A DNA stretch of 61,189 bases from Nitrosopumilaceae archaeon (GTDB lineage: Archaea > Thermoproteota > Nitrososphaeria > Nitrososphaerales > Nitrosopumilaceae), in contig WTHC01000039.1 of NCBI GenBank assembly GCA_011523285.1, positions 1 to 61,189 on the forward strand. The letters are read 5' to 3'. The position numbers and the translations under genes were made by a program. Below the pieces are notes generated by a model. That model worked only from the letters and a program-made list of their open reading frames with translations. It ran no database searches and was not told the DNA's origin. Of the stretch, positions 37,912 to 48,043 are shown piece after piece (the first letter of the stretch is position 1; each line of letters begins with the position of its first letter).

Positions 37912-38841
37912 TTGATTTATACATGGTTTAAGGCTAATAATACATTGTTAGTTGTTTTTGGTTCTGTAGCATTAGATACAATAAGAACACCTACATCTAC
38001 ATTATATGAAGTGTTAGGAGGCGCAGCTACATTTTCGAGTATTGCAGCTAGCTTTTTTTCCAAAACAGGAATAATAGGAGTCGTTGGGAAAGATTTTCCT
38101 AATTTGTATGAAGGTATATTGAATCGGTATGTAGATACCAAAGGATTAAACAAAAAAGAAGGAAAGACATTTAGATATGATGGGAAATATGATAGAACTT
38201 TAAGTACAAGAAAAACTTTGAAAACAGAACTAAATGTGATCAGAGATTTCAGTCCAGATGTTCCAGAATCATATAAAAAATCAGAATTTGTGTATTTAGC
38301 AAATAATGATCCAGATCAAAATATTAAAATGTTGAAAAGTTTTGATAATGTGAAATTATCTATGTGTGATACTATAGAATATTGGATATCTACTAAGAAA
38401 GCTTCGGTAATTAAGATGATAAAAAATTCAAATATCGTTACAATGAATGATGAAGAAGCTAGATTGTTAACTAAAGAATATAATTTGATTAAATGTGCAA
38501 AAAAAATTATCGAATTTGGATCTGAATATGTCATAATCAAAAAAGGCGAACATGGATCTGTTCTATTTCATGAAGATATTATATTCCCATTAGCTGGTTT
38601 TCCGATAGAAGATATTAGAGATCCTACAGGGGCTGGAGATTGTTTAGGAGGTGCAATGATGGGTTATTTAGCTAATGAAAATGATATAGATATCAAAACT
38701 ATAAAAAAAGGGCTCATATATGGAAATGTACTAGGATCTTTTGTGGTAGAGGGATACGGAGTAGAGAAATTATTAACCCTGCAAAAAATCAAAATCGATG
38801 ACAGGATTAAAAAATATGCGGCTATGACTCAAGAATTATAG
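37912..38841 (+). CDS. PfkB-family carbohydrate kinase
   Basis: EVLGGAATFSSIAASFFSKTGIIGVVGKDFP and DPTGAGDCLGGAMMGYL. TTG start as in ORF track; true start may be slightly downstream. Confidence 0.92.
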   Translation: MIYTWFKANNTLLVVFGSVALDTIRTPTSTLYEVLGGAATFSSIAASFFSKTGIIGVVGKDFPNLYEGILNRYVDTKGLNKKEGKTFRYDGKYDRTLSTRKTLKTELNVIRDFSPDVPESYKKSEFVYLANNDPDQNIKMLKSFDNVKLSMCDTIEYWISTKKASVIKMIKNSNIVTMNDEEARLLTKEYNLIKCAKKIIEFGSEYVIIKKGEHGSVLFHEDIIFPLAGFPIEDIRDPTGAGDCLGGAMMGYLANENDIDIKTIKKGLIYGNVLGSFVVEGYGVEKLLTLQKIKIDDRIKKYAAMTQEL

Positions 38842-39198
38842 GTGGATAATAATCGCAAATTAAATGTGAAAGATAAACTAGATTTAATTTTTTCATTGCA
38901 AAAGGAATTATCTTCTTTAATGGATTTATCAAGATATCCAAAAACAATGGAAGATAAAATATCAATGTTATGTATTGCAATAATACACGAAGCTACAGAA
39001 TTACAACGTATAACGAATTGGAAATGGTGGAAAAAACCTACAAATTTTGATGTCAAAGAAGCAAAAGAAGAGCTTATAGATATACTACATTTTGTAATTC
39101 AGGCTTCGTTAGAACTCGGATTAAGCCCAAATGACATATTAGAAGAATATATTAAAAAAAATTACATAAATAGAAATAGACAAAAAAATGGTTATTAA
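38842..39198 (+). CDS. All-alpha NTP pyrophosphohydrolase / dimeric dUTPase-like
   Basis: AIIHEATELQRITNWKWWKKPTNFDVKEAKEELIDILHFVIQASLELGL: paired EXXE / EXXD metal motifs. Confidence 0.8.
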   Translation: MDNNRKLNVKDKLDLIFSLQKELSSLMDLSRYPKTMEDKISMLCIAIIHEATELQRITNWKWWKKPTNFDVKEAKEELIDILHFVIQASLELGLSPNDILEEYIKKNYINRNRQKNGY

Positions 39199-39268
39199 AT
39201 ATATTATCATTAACTGAAGATTTTCAGATATTTCAATCGGTTTTTATATCACAATTTAAACAATCGCA

Positions 39269-39826
39269 ATGATGAAAACCAATCTACAAAAGACTGATAC
39301 AGGTTACAAAATATTTTTGTATATATTTTATATTTCATCTTTCATTATGACTTCTATAATGTTGTATGGCACGTTTCATATGTTTTCAGAATGGCAAGAA
39401 AAAAATACATATGTGATGGGAGAGATTTTGGTTAAAACAGAAATACCTTTTAAAAATTTTGCTAAACTAACAACATGGTTATTCTTCTCTAGCATAATTT
39501 CATGGTATTGTGTTTCTAGGATAGGTTGGAAAAGAACGGTAAAAATAGATTCATGGAAAATATCATTACTACAGCTCATGCTGTTAAGTTTTGCCATAAT
39601 AAGCCTATATGAAGTATTATATAACTTCACAATACTTAACTCTCAAATAACAGCAGGAATAATAAACGACGAAATTCCTGATATAGATTCGTTAGTTATA
39701 TCTTATCCAGATTCAGAGAGACCATGGAATTTAATTTTTGCTACAAAAATGTTTTTAGCAGCATTTTTAATTAGTTCACATGCATTTTATTTGAGCACTA
39801 GACCTAGGAAAACAAACATGTCATAA
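39269..39826 (+). CDS. Membrane protein (about four TM), unknown function
   Basis: 185 aa, four hydrophobic segments. Confidence 0.65.
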   Translation: MMKTNLQKTDTGYKIFLYIFYISSFIMTSIMLYGTFHMFSEWQEKNTYVMGEILVKTEIPFKNFAKLTTWLFFSSIISWYCVSRIGWKRTVKIDSWKISLLQLMLLSFAIISLYEVLYNFTILNSQITAGIINDEIPDIDSLVISYPDSERPWNLIFATKMFLAAFLISSHAFYLSTRPRKTNMS

Positions 39827-39863
39827 AATCTGTAAATTTATAGGTTAACAAAAATGACGTAGA

Positions 39864-40895
39864 ATGTTGGATATTACTACGAAGATCAACATTATAAAAT
39901 TACCTCCTACAAGTGAGATAGTTACAGAAGAAGAATTATCAAATACATTAAAAATTGATGATAATCCTAAGCATTACATAGGATTAGAAGTTTCAGGATT
40001 TTTACATTTAGGAAGTTTAATATTAATAGGCATAAAAATTAATGATTTCATAAAAATAGGTATGAAATGTAATATTTTTTTAGCTGATTTGCACACATTA
40101 ATTAATGACAAGATAGGAAGTTTAGAAGAAATATCAAAAGTTTCAAAATACTATGAAAACGCATTCAAAATTGTATGCCCAGGAGCTAAAATAATTACGG
40201 GTTCTGAATTCTATAAGTCGCAAGATAGATACTGGTTAGATTTGATCAAAGTGTCTAAACATTTATCATTATCACGTGCAATAAGAACCATAACCATAAT
40301 GGGTAGATCTGAAAAAGAAAAATTAGATGTTGCAAAATTACTATATCCTGCAATGCAAGCTACAGATATTCATGATTTAGATATAGATATAGCGCATTCA
40401 GGAATGGATCAACGCAAAATACACATGGCCGTCAGAGAGATATTTCCTAAATTGAAGTGGAAAACACCTATTGCAATACATCATAACATTTTACCTAGTT
40501 TGAAATCTCCAAAACCAAATTATATAAACAAAATGAGTAAATCTGACACAAATTCTGGCATATTCATACATGATACTAAAGCAGTAATAAAAAATAAAAT
40601 AGAAAAATCTTGGTGTGAGAGTGGAAATATAAATAATAATCCAATATTAGAAATTATGAAAAATATAATTTGTCATGAATTTAGCGACGTTACTATAGAC
40701 AGGCCTATAAAATTTGGCGGAGATATAACATATAATGATTATAATGAAATAGAATCAGATTTCATAAGTAAAAAATTACACCCGGTAGACATAAAATCGT
40801 CTGTAACCGATTATTTAATTAAAATTGTACAACCAATACAGCAGAAATTAAAGTTGGATACTAATGTAATAGATATCATAAACAATAAAATTTAA
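39864..40895 (+). CDS. tyrS: Tyrosyl-tRNA synthetase (archaeal type)
   Basis: YIGLEVSGFLHLGSLI (HIGH-like), DIAHSGMDQRKIHMAVREI, NKMSKSDTNSGIF. Confidence 0.92.
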   Translation: MLDITTKINIIKLPPTSEIVTEEELSNTLKIDDNPKHYIGLEVSGFLHLGSLILIGIKINDFIKIGMKCNIFLADLHTLINDKIGSLEEISKVSKYYENAFKIVCPGAKIITGSEFYKSQDRYWLDLIKVSKHLSLSRAIRTITIMGRSEKEKLDVAKLLYPAMQATDIHDLDIDIAHSGMDQRKIHMAVREIFPKLKWKTPIAIHHNILPSLKSPKPNYINKMSKSDTNSGIFIHDTKAVIKNKIEKSWCESGNINNNPILEIMKNIICHEFSDVTIDRPIKFGGDITYNDYNEIESDFISKKLHPVDIKSSVTDYLIKIVQPIQQKLKLDTNVIDIINNKI

Positions 40896-41677
40896 TGTTG
40901 TTTTATTTTATCATGGTAACTATATTTGGATTTATATCCACGTGGATTTATAATTAAATTTTTGTAGTTAAATGTACTTGAATTTCCAATTATCACTGTA
41001 CTGATCATTCCTAAATGATCATATTGATTTTCTAAATCTTGTAAATTTGTTAGTATAATTTTTTCCGATCCACGATAAGCACCTTTGATAATTGCAATTG
41101 GAGTAGATGGAGATCTATATTTAAGTAAAATTTGTCGTGTATCTCTAATTTGATGTGTTCTTCGTTTACTTGATGGGTTATAAATTACTATAACAAAATC
41201 ACCTCTAGCTGCAGCTTCAACCCTTTTTGCTATTATGTCCCATGGCACTAAGAGATCACTCATGCTTAATACTGCAAAATCTGTCATTAATGGAGAACCT
41301 ATTAATGAAGAACATGAATTCAATGCAGATATTCCTGGAACTACTTCTACACTAAGATCTTTTTGTGGATCCCAACTAGACTCTGCAAGCATTTCATAAA
41401 TTAATCCGGCCATACCATAAATACCTGGATCCCCACTAGAAATTAAAGATACTATTTTACCTCTTTTAGCAAGTTCTATACATTGTTTTGCTCTATCAAC
41501 TTCTTGCGTCATTGCGTATCTGTATACATCCTTACCATGTATTAGATCCTGTACTAGATTGACATATGTTTCATATCCAACAATTGTATCACTTTCTCCT
41601 ATTACTTTGTGCGCATAGAAAGTCATATGATCATGGCTTCCAGGCCCAACACCAACAATATATAATTTACCTTGCAA
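40892..41677 (-). CDS. cbiH: Precorrin-3B / cobalt-factor III C17-methyltransferase
   Basis: LYIVGVGPGSHDHMTFYA, VSLISSGDPGIYGMAGLIYE, VVPGISALNSCSSLIGSPLMTDFAVLSMSDLLVPW. Confidence 0.9.
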   Translation of the reverse strand: MQGKLYIVGVGPGSHDHMTFYAHKVIGESDTIVGYETYVNLVQDLIHGKDVYRYAMTQEVDRAKQCIELAKRGKIVSLISSGDPGIYGMAGLIYEMLAESSWDPQKDLSVEVVPGISALNSCSSLIGSPLMTDFAVLSMSDLLVPWDIIAKRVEAAARGDFVIVIYNPSSKRRTHQIRDTRQILLKYRSPSTPIAIIKGAYRGSEKIILTNLQDLENQYDHLGMISTVIIGNSSTFNYKNLIINPRGYKSKYSYHDKIKQH

Positions 41678-41740
41678 TGAATGACGATATATTGTAGTAT
41701 CATTTATTGTTTGTTAAGTTCTATTTTACCAACATAATTT

Positions 41741-43138
41741 TTATTGTATAGATAGATTTAATTCATCATGTAGTGATTTAACTACAGAATCGCAGTCAGT
41801 GTCTCTGATTATAAATGATAAATTAAGCTCTGATGATCCTTGTACGATCATCACTACATTAACATTATTTTTTGAGATGATATTAAATACTTTAGAAGCA
41901 ATTCCTATGGTTCCACGCATACCAGATCCTATTAACGCAATAATTGATACGTCAGTTGTAACATCTATTTTTTTAACTAATTTACCAAGTAAATTTATCT
42001 CTAATGAGTTAACAGCTTTATCAAGATCCATTTTTTGTACTACTATCGATATACTTGACTCGGATGGGTTTTGAGAAATCATCATTACATTAACTCCAGC
42101 ATTAGCTAAAGTAGAAAATATTTTAGCTGCCGTTCCTTGAAGACCAATCATACTGCCTCTAATATCGATCAAACCATTATGTTTGATTGCATTAATACAT
42201 TTTACAGGTTTGTTTATGTTGGATCTAGTTGATGCAGATATGTAAGTTCCTGTATGCTGTGTGTTTAATGCATTTCTTATTCTCATCGGTATTTGATCCT
42301 TTAATAATGGTTCAAATGCACGTGGGTGTATTTGTTGTATACCAAAAATATTCATTTCTGAGGCCTCTGCATAAGATACTTCTTTTAAGACACGTGCATT
42401 ATGTGTTATTCTTGGATCTGCAGTCATCAATCCATCAGTGCTGCCCATGATCCATATTTCGTCAGCGCGAATACATGAAGCTATGATTGTTGCAGTATAA
42501 TCAGACCCTCTCCTTCCAAAAGTTGTTATATGGCCATATTGATCTGCACCCACAAATCCTCCTACGATTGGTAGTAATTTTCTATCTAACAGAGAATTGA
42601 TTGTTCTAGATACATTGATTGTTGTTGTATCTATTAGTAATTTAGATTCTCCAAAATTAGAATCTGTGATTATGCCAACCTCTTTGCCTGTCAGTGGAAA
42701 AGACATACAATTCAGATTCAGAAGAACGTGAGATATTATGTTTATAGATAATTTTTCTCCAAATGAGATTAAATAATCTAAAGATCTAGATGTGATTTCA
42801 CCGATAATCAATGCGCCTGCTAAAAATTCTTTGAGATCATCGAAGTCAGAGTCCAATTTTTTTATTAGTTTATTACGTATTGTCAATTTGTCAATTGATC
42901 TGACAGCTATTTGTTTATGATTTTTAATTATTCTTGATATCAACGAATTTATTGTTTTTTTGTCCTTAGTTTCCACAAATTTTGCAATTTTCATTAGATC
43001 GTCAGTAGTTTTATTTATAGCTGAACAAACAACAACTATTTCATTGGTAATAGATAATTGTTTCAAATATAAACATATTTTATTAATGTTCTCAGATTTA
43101 GATATGGAACAGCCATCGAATTTTATTACTAACTTCAA
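41741..43138 (-). CDS. lysC: Aspartate kinase
   Basis: VIKFDGCSISKSENI, FGRRGSDYTATIIASCIRADEIWIMGSTDGLMTADPRI, C-terminal ACT repeats. Confidence 0.92.
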   Translation of the reverse strand: MKLVIKFDGCSISKSENINKICLYLKQLSITNEIVVVCSAINKTTDDLMKIAKFVETKDKKTINSLISRIIKNHKQIAVRSIDKLTIRNKLIKKLDSDFDDLKEFLAGALIIGEITSRSLDYLISFGEKLSINIISHVLLNLNCMSFPLTGKEVGIITDSNFGESKLLIDTTTINVSRTINSLLDRKLLPIVGGFVGADQYGHITTFGRRGSDYTATIIASCIRADEIWIMGSTDGLMTADPRITHNARVLKEVSYAEASEMNIFGIQQIHPRAFEPLLKDQIPMRIRNALNTQHTGTYISASTRSNINKPVKCINAIKHNGLIDIRGSMIGLQGTAAKIFSTLANAGVNVMMISQNPSESSISIVVQKMDLDKAVNSLEINLLGKLVKKIDVTTDVSIIALIGSGMRGTIGIASKVFNIISKNNVNVVMIVQGSSELNLSFIIRDTDCDSVVKSLHDELNLSIQ

Positions 43139-43173
43139 ATTGATAATTATTCGTATAATTCTTTTAAATGCGT

Positions 43174-43929
43174 TTAGCTATCCACTCTAGGCGCGAGATA
43201 GAAATGTATTCTTCCGATATTTGTTATTTTAAATTCCATTCGCAGTGGTTTTGCAGTAGAATATTCACATGTTATTGAATTTGCTGTAGTTCCGACGGCT
43301 TTAACTACAGGATTAAGATATTCCAAACTATACGTTCCAATTACCACATCTTTTGAATTAACTTCAATTATTTCGTCTTGATGTTTGTCCATATTTATTG
43401 TTACTTCTCCTAGATCTCCTTTGCCTGAAAATTCTACTTTGGGTGAAAATGATTTAATTGTTAAATAATCAGAAACTACTTGTACATCACCTAAAATTTT
43501 ATCAAATAACGACGAATTCAATTCAATTTTTGCGTCATAGGATATTTTTGGGAGCGGAGTGTCAGTAGATGAACTTTCTATTAGTCTGATTTTGTATTTT
43601 TTTGTTTTGCCAACTTGCACTGTTAGCATATTATCTGAAGATATTCCAATTTCTATGCTATCTTTTTTATTTGCACGTTTTATTAATTTTGAGAGTTCGT
43701 CTATTCTTACACCGAATTTTATATTATCACCACATTGATATTTTTCGAAAGCAGAATTCGGCCAAGAGATATCTATTAATGCTACGTGCGAAGGATCCAT
43801 TCCTCTAAATGTTATGCCTTCTGCTGTTGCTACGAATGTGGCTTCTTCAACTAAAGTAGAAATAGCAGATATTATTGCTTTAAGGCTATCTGAACCATTT
43901 GTCTTAGCAGCAAACGACAATTTTTTCAC
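43174..43929 (-). CDS. pcn: DNA polymerase sliding clamp (PCNA)
   Basis: LKAIISAISTLVEEATFVATAEGITFRGMDPSHVALIDISWP; LRMEFKITNIGRIHFYLAPRVDS. Confidence 0.95.
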   Translation of the reverse strand: MKKLSFAAKTNGSDSLKAIISAISTLVEEATFVATAEGITFRGMDPSHVALIDISWPNSAFEKYQCGDNIKFGVRIDELSKLIKRANKKDSIEIGISSDNMLTVQVGKTKKYKIRLIESSSTDTPLPKISYDAKIELNSSLFDKILGDVQVVSDYLTIKSFSPKVEFSGKGDLGEVTINMDKHQDEIIEVNSKDVVIGTYSLEYLNPVVKAVGTTANSITCEYSTAKPLRMEFKITNIGRIHFYLAPRVDS

Positions 43930-43947
43930 ATACTAAATGTTCTATTG

Positions 43948-44250
43948 TTATGCATAATTACGCCATGTATAATTACATTTTGTACAACGATAAAACTGTG
44001 TAGTGGGTTCATCAGCACTACGTGTTTGTAACATCCACCAAACAGCTTTTACATTATCGCATTTTTCACATTTTATATCGATAGTGGGTAATGAAATGTT
44101 TTCATCATTTTCTAATATATTAAAATCAGATTTCTGAATGTTTGTGTTTTGAGTAGCACGAAGTTTAGTTTCTATATGACCACATTTAATACATTTCAAT
44201 TCCGAGTTAATGGTTTTTAATCTTATGTCGCATGTTGGACAGAATTTCAT
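43948..44250 (-). CDS. Transcription factor S (TFIIS/RPB9-like)
   Basis: MKFCPTC...LKCIKCG and CEKC...QTRSADEPTTQFYRCTKCNYTWR. Confidence 0.95.
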   Translation of the reverse strand: MKFCPTCDIRLKTINSELKCIKCGHIETKLRATQNTNIQKSDFNILENDENISLPTIDIKCEKCDNVKAVWWMLQTRSADEPTTQFYRCTKCNYTWRNYA

Positions 44251-44531
44251 TTGGATGTGACCTCTTTCCCAATTTTGGTAAATAGATCAGATATTTTGTT
44301 TGACATTGAGATCGCACGATCATTAGCTTCAATAATTGCATCATATGGTTTTGTATCACGTGTTTTGACACGCATCCAACATTCATTTGTCAATGGGTGT
44401 TTGATAATAACACCTACAAATTCTACATGTTTTAACAATTCATGTTGAATTATATACAGAATACCAACGTCAAATTTTTTTATAGATAAACAAACTTCAT
44501 CACTACTAGAAGTGATAATATCTATATTCAT
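44247..44531 (-). CDS. rpoL: DNA-directed RNA polymerase subunit L (Rpo11)
   Basis: FVGVIIKHPLTNECWMRVKTRDTKPYDAIIEA; overlaps tfs. Start at internal MNIDII. Confidence 0.75.
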   Translation of the reverse strand: MNIDIITSSSDEVCLSIKKFDVGILYIIQHELLKHVEFVGVIIKHPLTNECWMRVKTRDTKPYDAIIEANDRAISMSNKISDLFTKIGKEVTSK

Positions 44532-44581
44532 ATAAGTAAAAAATAATTTATTACGGATATAAATCATTATACATAAAAATC

Positions 44582-45127
44582 ATGAAAAGTTTCATTACAG
44601 ATCTCAAATTATCTACTGACAAAAATATGTTTAATTCCAATGAAGATATTATGATAAATGTAAAATTTACAATAGATGGTTTATTACCACATATATTTAA
44701 CGAAAAAAACTGGACATCTGCATATAACGAAAATGATACTCAAATCAAAATAAAATATGGGATCAAACTAATTAAAAATGGCATAAAAAAACATGATGTA
44801 GGAACAGCTATAAATACATATAAAAAAGCTACTTTTTTTTGGACGCGAAATCCAAAGTTGGTAAATCCTTCTGAAAAAAAACGTATTTGGGTACAAATAA
44901 TAAAAAATTTTAGATCTTATATTTATTTAGATACAAAAAATATTTTAAAAAATTTGTGTGGGTTCAATGAAAATATATTAATAAGATCTTCAGAGTTAGG
45001 AATTGGATCTCATAAAATAATATCTGAGGTATATGTGTCATGGAAAAAACATGCGTATATAGAGGAAGAAAATATTAAAAAACGTTCCCAAGAAATCGAA
45101 ATTATAATCAATCAGGATATAAAATAG
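44582..45127 (+). CDS. Hypothetical protein (181 aa)
   Basis: Open frame, no recognised domain; possibly beta-rich. Confidence 0.55.
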   Translation: MKSFITDLKLSTDKNMFNSNEDIMINVKFTIDGLLPHIFNEKNWTSAYNENDTQIKIKYGIKLIKNGIKKHDVGTAINTYKKATFFWTRNPKLVNPSEKKRIWVQIIKNFRSYIYLDTKNILKNLCGFNENILIRSSELGIGSHKIISEVYVSWKKHAYIEEENIKKRSQEIEIIINQDIK

Positions 45128-45146
45128 TAAGTATAAATAAATATTA

Positions 45147-45299
45147 ATGTCAAAATATGATGGGCTACGTGGACAAGAATTACTAGAAATAGAAGATCCA
45201 GATAAAGAAGGCGGAATAACATTAATTTTTAAGGACAATAGATACCTATTTATTAAAATCGAAAATGGGAAACTTGTCACACAATCAATACCAGAATGA
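45147..45299 (+). CDS. Hypothetical 50-aa protein
   Basis: Hand translation MSKYDGLRGQELLEIEDPDKEGGITLIFKDNRYLFIKIENGKLVTQSIPE*; below track cutoff, 19 bp after the preceding gene. Confidence 0.5.
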   Translation: MSKYDGLRGQELLEIEDPDKEGGITLIFKDNRYLFIKIENGKLVTQSIPE

Positions 45300-45304
45300 T
45301 GAAA

Positions 45305-45799
45305 TTATTTATGTGTGTGTTTTTCATAGAGATTTATAGCCATCTCTTGCGATGTAGATTGAATAGACCCAGGTCTGGCATTCCTAATTTTTTTTATTGC
45401 ATCATCAGCTGTGTAGTTTAAATATTTTATTAAATAACAAGCTAGAATAGTACCTGTTCTGCCAATACCAGCAGCGCAGTGAACCATTACAGGTGTGTTA
45501 TTATTCAATTTTTCATTAATGAAGTCAACAGTTATATCAATTTTATCTAGATCAGGCGCACTACGATCAGCTGTTGGCATATGTAAACAATCTAAATTCA
45601 TCAACCAAGATTCTGGTAGTGGGTTTTCTGTCATGTTAATTATTGATTTTACTCCTTGTTCTTCGATCCAGTTTATTTCATGTCTAGATGTAGGCATCCC
45701 TGAGCCCGCCAATTTGCTAGAAATAATCCAAGAGAAATTAGTTGGTTTTTTTATCATTTTGCCATGAAGTGTTCTCCAAGCATCACCAAGTTTAGTCAA
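45305..45799 (-). CDS. Dual-specificity/tyrosine protein phosphatase
   Basis: Active-site loop VMVHCAAGIGRTGTILACYL. Confidence 0.92.
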   Translation of the reverse strand: MTKLGDAWRTLHGKMIKKPTNFSWIISSKLAGSGMPTSRHEINWIEEQGVKSIINMTENPLPESWLMNLDCLHMPTADRSAPDLDKIDITVDFINEKLNNNTPVMVHCAAGIGRTGTILACYLIKYLNYTADDAIKKIRNARPGSIQSTSQEMAINLYEKHTHK

Positions 45800-45855
45800 T
45801 AAAGATTAATTATTTTAACGATATTTAATAGTAAACATTATCCAATATTAATTAA

Positions 45856-47019
45856 TTACGTTGTCATCGCTATTCTTTTAATCTCATTTACAACTGTCAT
45901 GATCTCATCTTCGGTATTAAAGAAATGCGGGGAAATTCTGATTATTTTTTTGTTATAAATTTCACGAACTGCAATAACAATTTTTTTCTTATCTAAGCGA
46001 TTTACTACCAAGTGTGGATCTACGTCATTAAGGTTAAATGAAACAATACTAGTTCTCATGTTTGGATCTGCTGGCCCGTATATTGTAACATTTTTAATTT
46101 TTAATAATTCATTTCGCAAGATGTTTGATAATTTAATTACTATATTACGTATTTTGTTTAATCCTATTTCCAGAAGATAATTTATGGATTCGTTTAATCC
46201 TACAGCACCAACATAATTGCGAAATCCAGTTTGGAATTTATTTGGAATGTCTTTATACACCAATTTATTTTTAAATAAAATTGCCGATTCTCCACCAACA
46301 TCTGTTGGTAGTAATAGATTTGGCTCGCCACAATAAAAAATTCCTGTTCCCATAGGCCCACATAGCCATTTTGAACCATTAAATGATGCAAAAGTACATT
46401 TACATTTATTGACGTTAAATTCATCCAAACACCCAATTGTTTGTGCAGCATCTATAAAATATGGTATATGTTTTTCGTCTAGAATTCTACCTATTTTGTC
46501 TATGGGCATAATAGAACCTGTATTATATAATGCATGACTCAATACTACTAACTCAGTATTATTATCTATATTGTTATAAAAATTAGTCAGATCAAAAAAT
46601 CCATTTTCATTTATTTCCAAATTCCTAATTTGAATTCGTGGAGATAACTTCAACCATGGATAATAATTAGCATGGTGTTCATGATTAGATCCACGTAGTA
46701 TTATATTAGATTTATATTTAAATGATAAACCGTTAGATGTTATATTTACTCCATCGGTAGTACTTTGCGTCAAAATTATTTTATTAGTAGCACAGTGCAA
46801 CAATTTCGAAATGGCTTTACGAGTTTTTGCTAATTCTTCTGCTAATAATGTCTCAGACTCCTTGGAATCTGGACCAATATTATTATATGTAACAAGGAAA
46901 TTTTTCATTTTTGTGATGCATGGCATTGGCATCATGGAAACAGAAGCATTATTCATGTATATTTTGTTATGCGGAAAATCTTGTAATATTTTTTCATCAA
47001 AATTCATATTATTTTGCAA
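45856..47019 (-). CDS. Class V aminotransferase / cysteine desulfurase-like
   Basis: LTQSTTDGVNITSNGL, YFIDAAQTIGCLD, FASFNGSKWLCGPMGTGIFYC. Confidence 0.85.
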   Translation of the reverse strand: MQNNMNFDEKILQDFPHNKIYMNNASVSMMPMPCITKMKNFLVTYNNIGPDSKESETLLAEELAKTRKAISKLLHCATNKIILTQSTTDGVNITSNGLSFKYKSNIILRGSNHEHHANYYPWLKLSPRIQIRNLEINENGFFDLTNFYNNIDNNTELVVLSHALYNTGSIMPIDKIGRILDEKHIPYFIDAAQTIGCLDEFNVNKCKCTFASFNGSKWLCGPMGTGIFYCGEPNLLLPTDVGGESAILFKNKLVYKDIPNKFQTGFRNYVGAVGLNESINYLLEIGLNKIRNIVIKLSNILRNELLKIKNVTIYGPADPNMRTSIVSFNLNDVDPHLVVNRLDKKKIVIAVREIYNKKIIRISPHFFNTEDEIMTVVNEIKRIAMTT

Positions 47020-47034
47020 TTAATCATTATTACT

Positions 47035-47583
47035 ATGTATGATAAAAATTATGTGGATGATTGCATAAATAAAACCGCCAAGTTGATATTAATGCATTCC
47101 AATATTATTAAACTAGACTATGATGATCCTTTTATGAAAATAGATTTCATTGAAAAGTTAATTAAATTAATTGATTATGAAATAATTTATTTAGATTGTG
47201 ATCTTTTGTATACAGGTTACAATAAATCTGGGATTTCAGATTATCATAAAAACGTAATTATACTTCAACCAACTACCGAAAGCATAATAGATTGTATTAA
47301 GTACATAGCATTACAAATTACTAAGAAAAAATGTTTGGTTATAATAGATTCTCTCAATAATTTTTCTAATTTATTTTGTGTGGACCCAGGTATTAGGATT
47401 ACTACTAGCATTATGTTATTTGCATCATTAGCTAAAATATCAGAATCCAACGTATTATTTTCAAGTAAGATAGAATCAGAAGATATTAACAGTTTTGTTT
47501 TATCTGTTGTAGGAACATATGTAATTAAACCTGAAAAATTATTTAATGTTACATTAAAATCTGAATTTAAAAAAACGCAATAA
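47035..47583 (+). CDS. Hypothetical protein with RecA/KaiC-like Walker B-type strand but no P-loop
   Basis: CLVIIDSLNNFSNLF; no GxxxxGK[ST]. Start at internal MYDKNY avoids overlap with the divergent gene. Confidence 0.45.
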   Translation: MYDKNYVDDCINKTAKLILMHSNIIKLDYDDPFMKIDFIEKLIKLIDYEIIYLDCDLLYTGYNKSGISDYHKNVIILQPTTESIIDCIKYIALQITKKKCLVIIDSLNNFSNLFCVDPGIRITTSIMLFASLAKISESNVLFSSKIESEDINSFVLSVVGTYVIKPEKLFNVTLKSEFKKTQ

Positions 47584-47599
47584 ATAAAAAATGATATTA

Positions 47600-47635
47600 T
47601 TAACAGTGTTATAATATTGTTAACGCCGTTATAAT
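47600..47635 (+). repeat. Two 16-bp direct near-repeats upstream of the ferredoxin gene
   Basis: TTAACAGTGTTATAAT (47600-47615) and TTAACGCCGTTATAAT (47620-47635), 13/16 identical, exactly 20 bp apart. Confidence 0.6.
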
Positions 47636-47683
47636 TGGCATTTCATGGGGAAGTTATATTAATGCCACAATACAAACTACTTC

Positions 47684-47983
47684 ATGCCAGTGGCAATATT
47701 ACCGGACATCGGTGAACAAATGTGTATTGGATGCGCGTTATGTGTTGAAATATGCACAACTTTGGGACCAGATGTTTTGAGAGTAAAACCAGTAGAAGGC
47801 TGGAAAAGAGGAAAAGCATTTGTCTTTTATCCAGAAAGATGTATTTCAGATGGAGCATGCATTGGAGTATGTCCAACAAAAGCAATATTTTGGATGAGAC
47901 CAATGGATTTCACAGTAGGACAACCAGTTCCATTATACAAGAACTCAGTCTTCGTAAAAGGTTGGACCGATCTAGTAGACTAG
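47684..47983 (+). CDS. Ferredoxin with two 4Fe-4S-type Cys clusters
   Basis: CIGCALCVEIC and CISDGACIGVCP. Confidence 0.88.
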   Translation: MPVAILPDIGEQMCIGCALCVEICTTLGPDVLRVKPVEGWKRGKAFVFYPERCISDGACIGVCPTKAIFWMRPMDFTVGQPVPLYKNSVFVKGWTDLVD

Positions 47984-48043
47984 AAAGTTCAATCATTTAA
48001 TTTCTTTTTAGTTGTTTCGTATAATGTTTGTAATTCTAAGAAA

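Noticed and set aside
45038-45280. 80-aa minus-strand ORF
   Set aside because: Covers the end of the 181-aa gene and the better-supported 50-aa plus-strand ORF at 45147-45299.
47752-48000. 82-aa plus-strand ORF in another frame of the ferredoxin gene
   Set aside because: Out-of-frame shadow of a clear ferredoxin.
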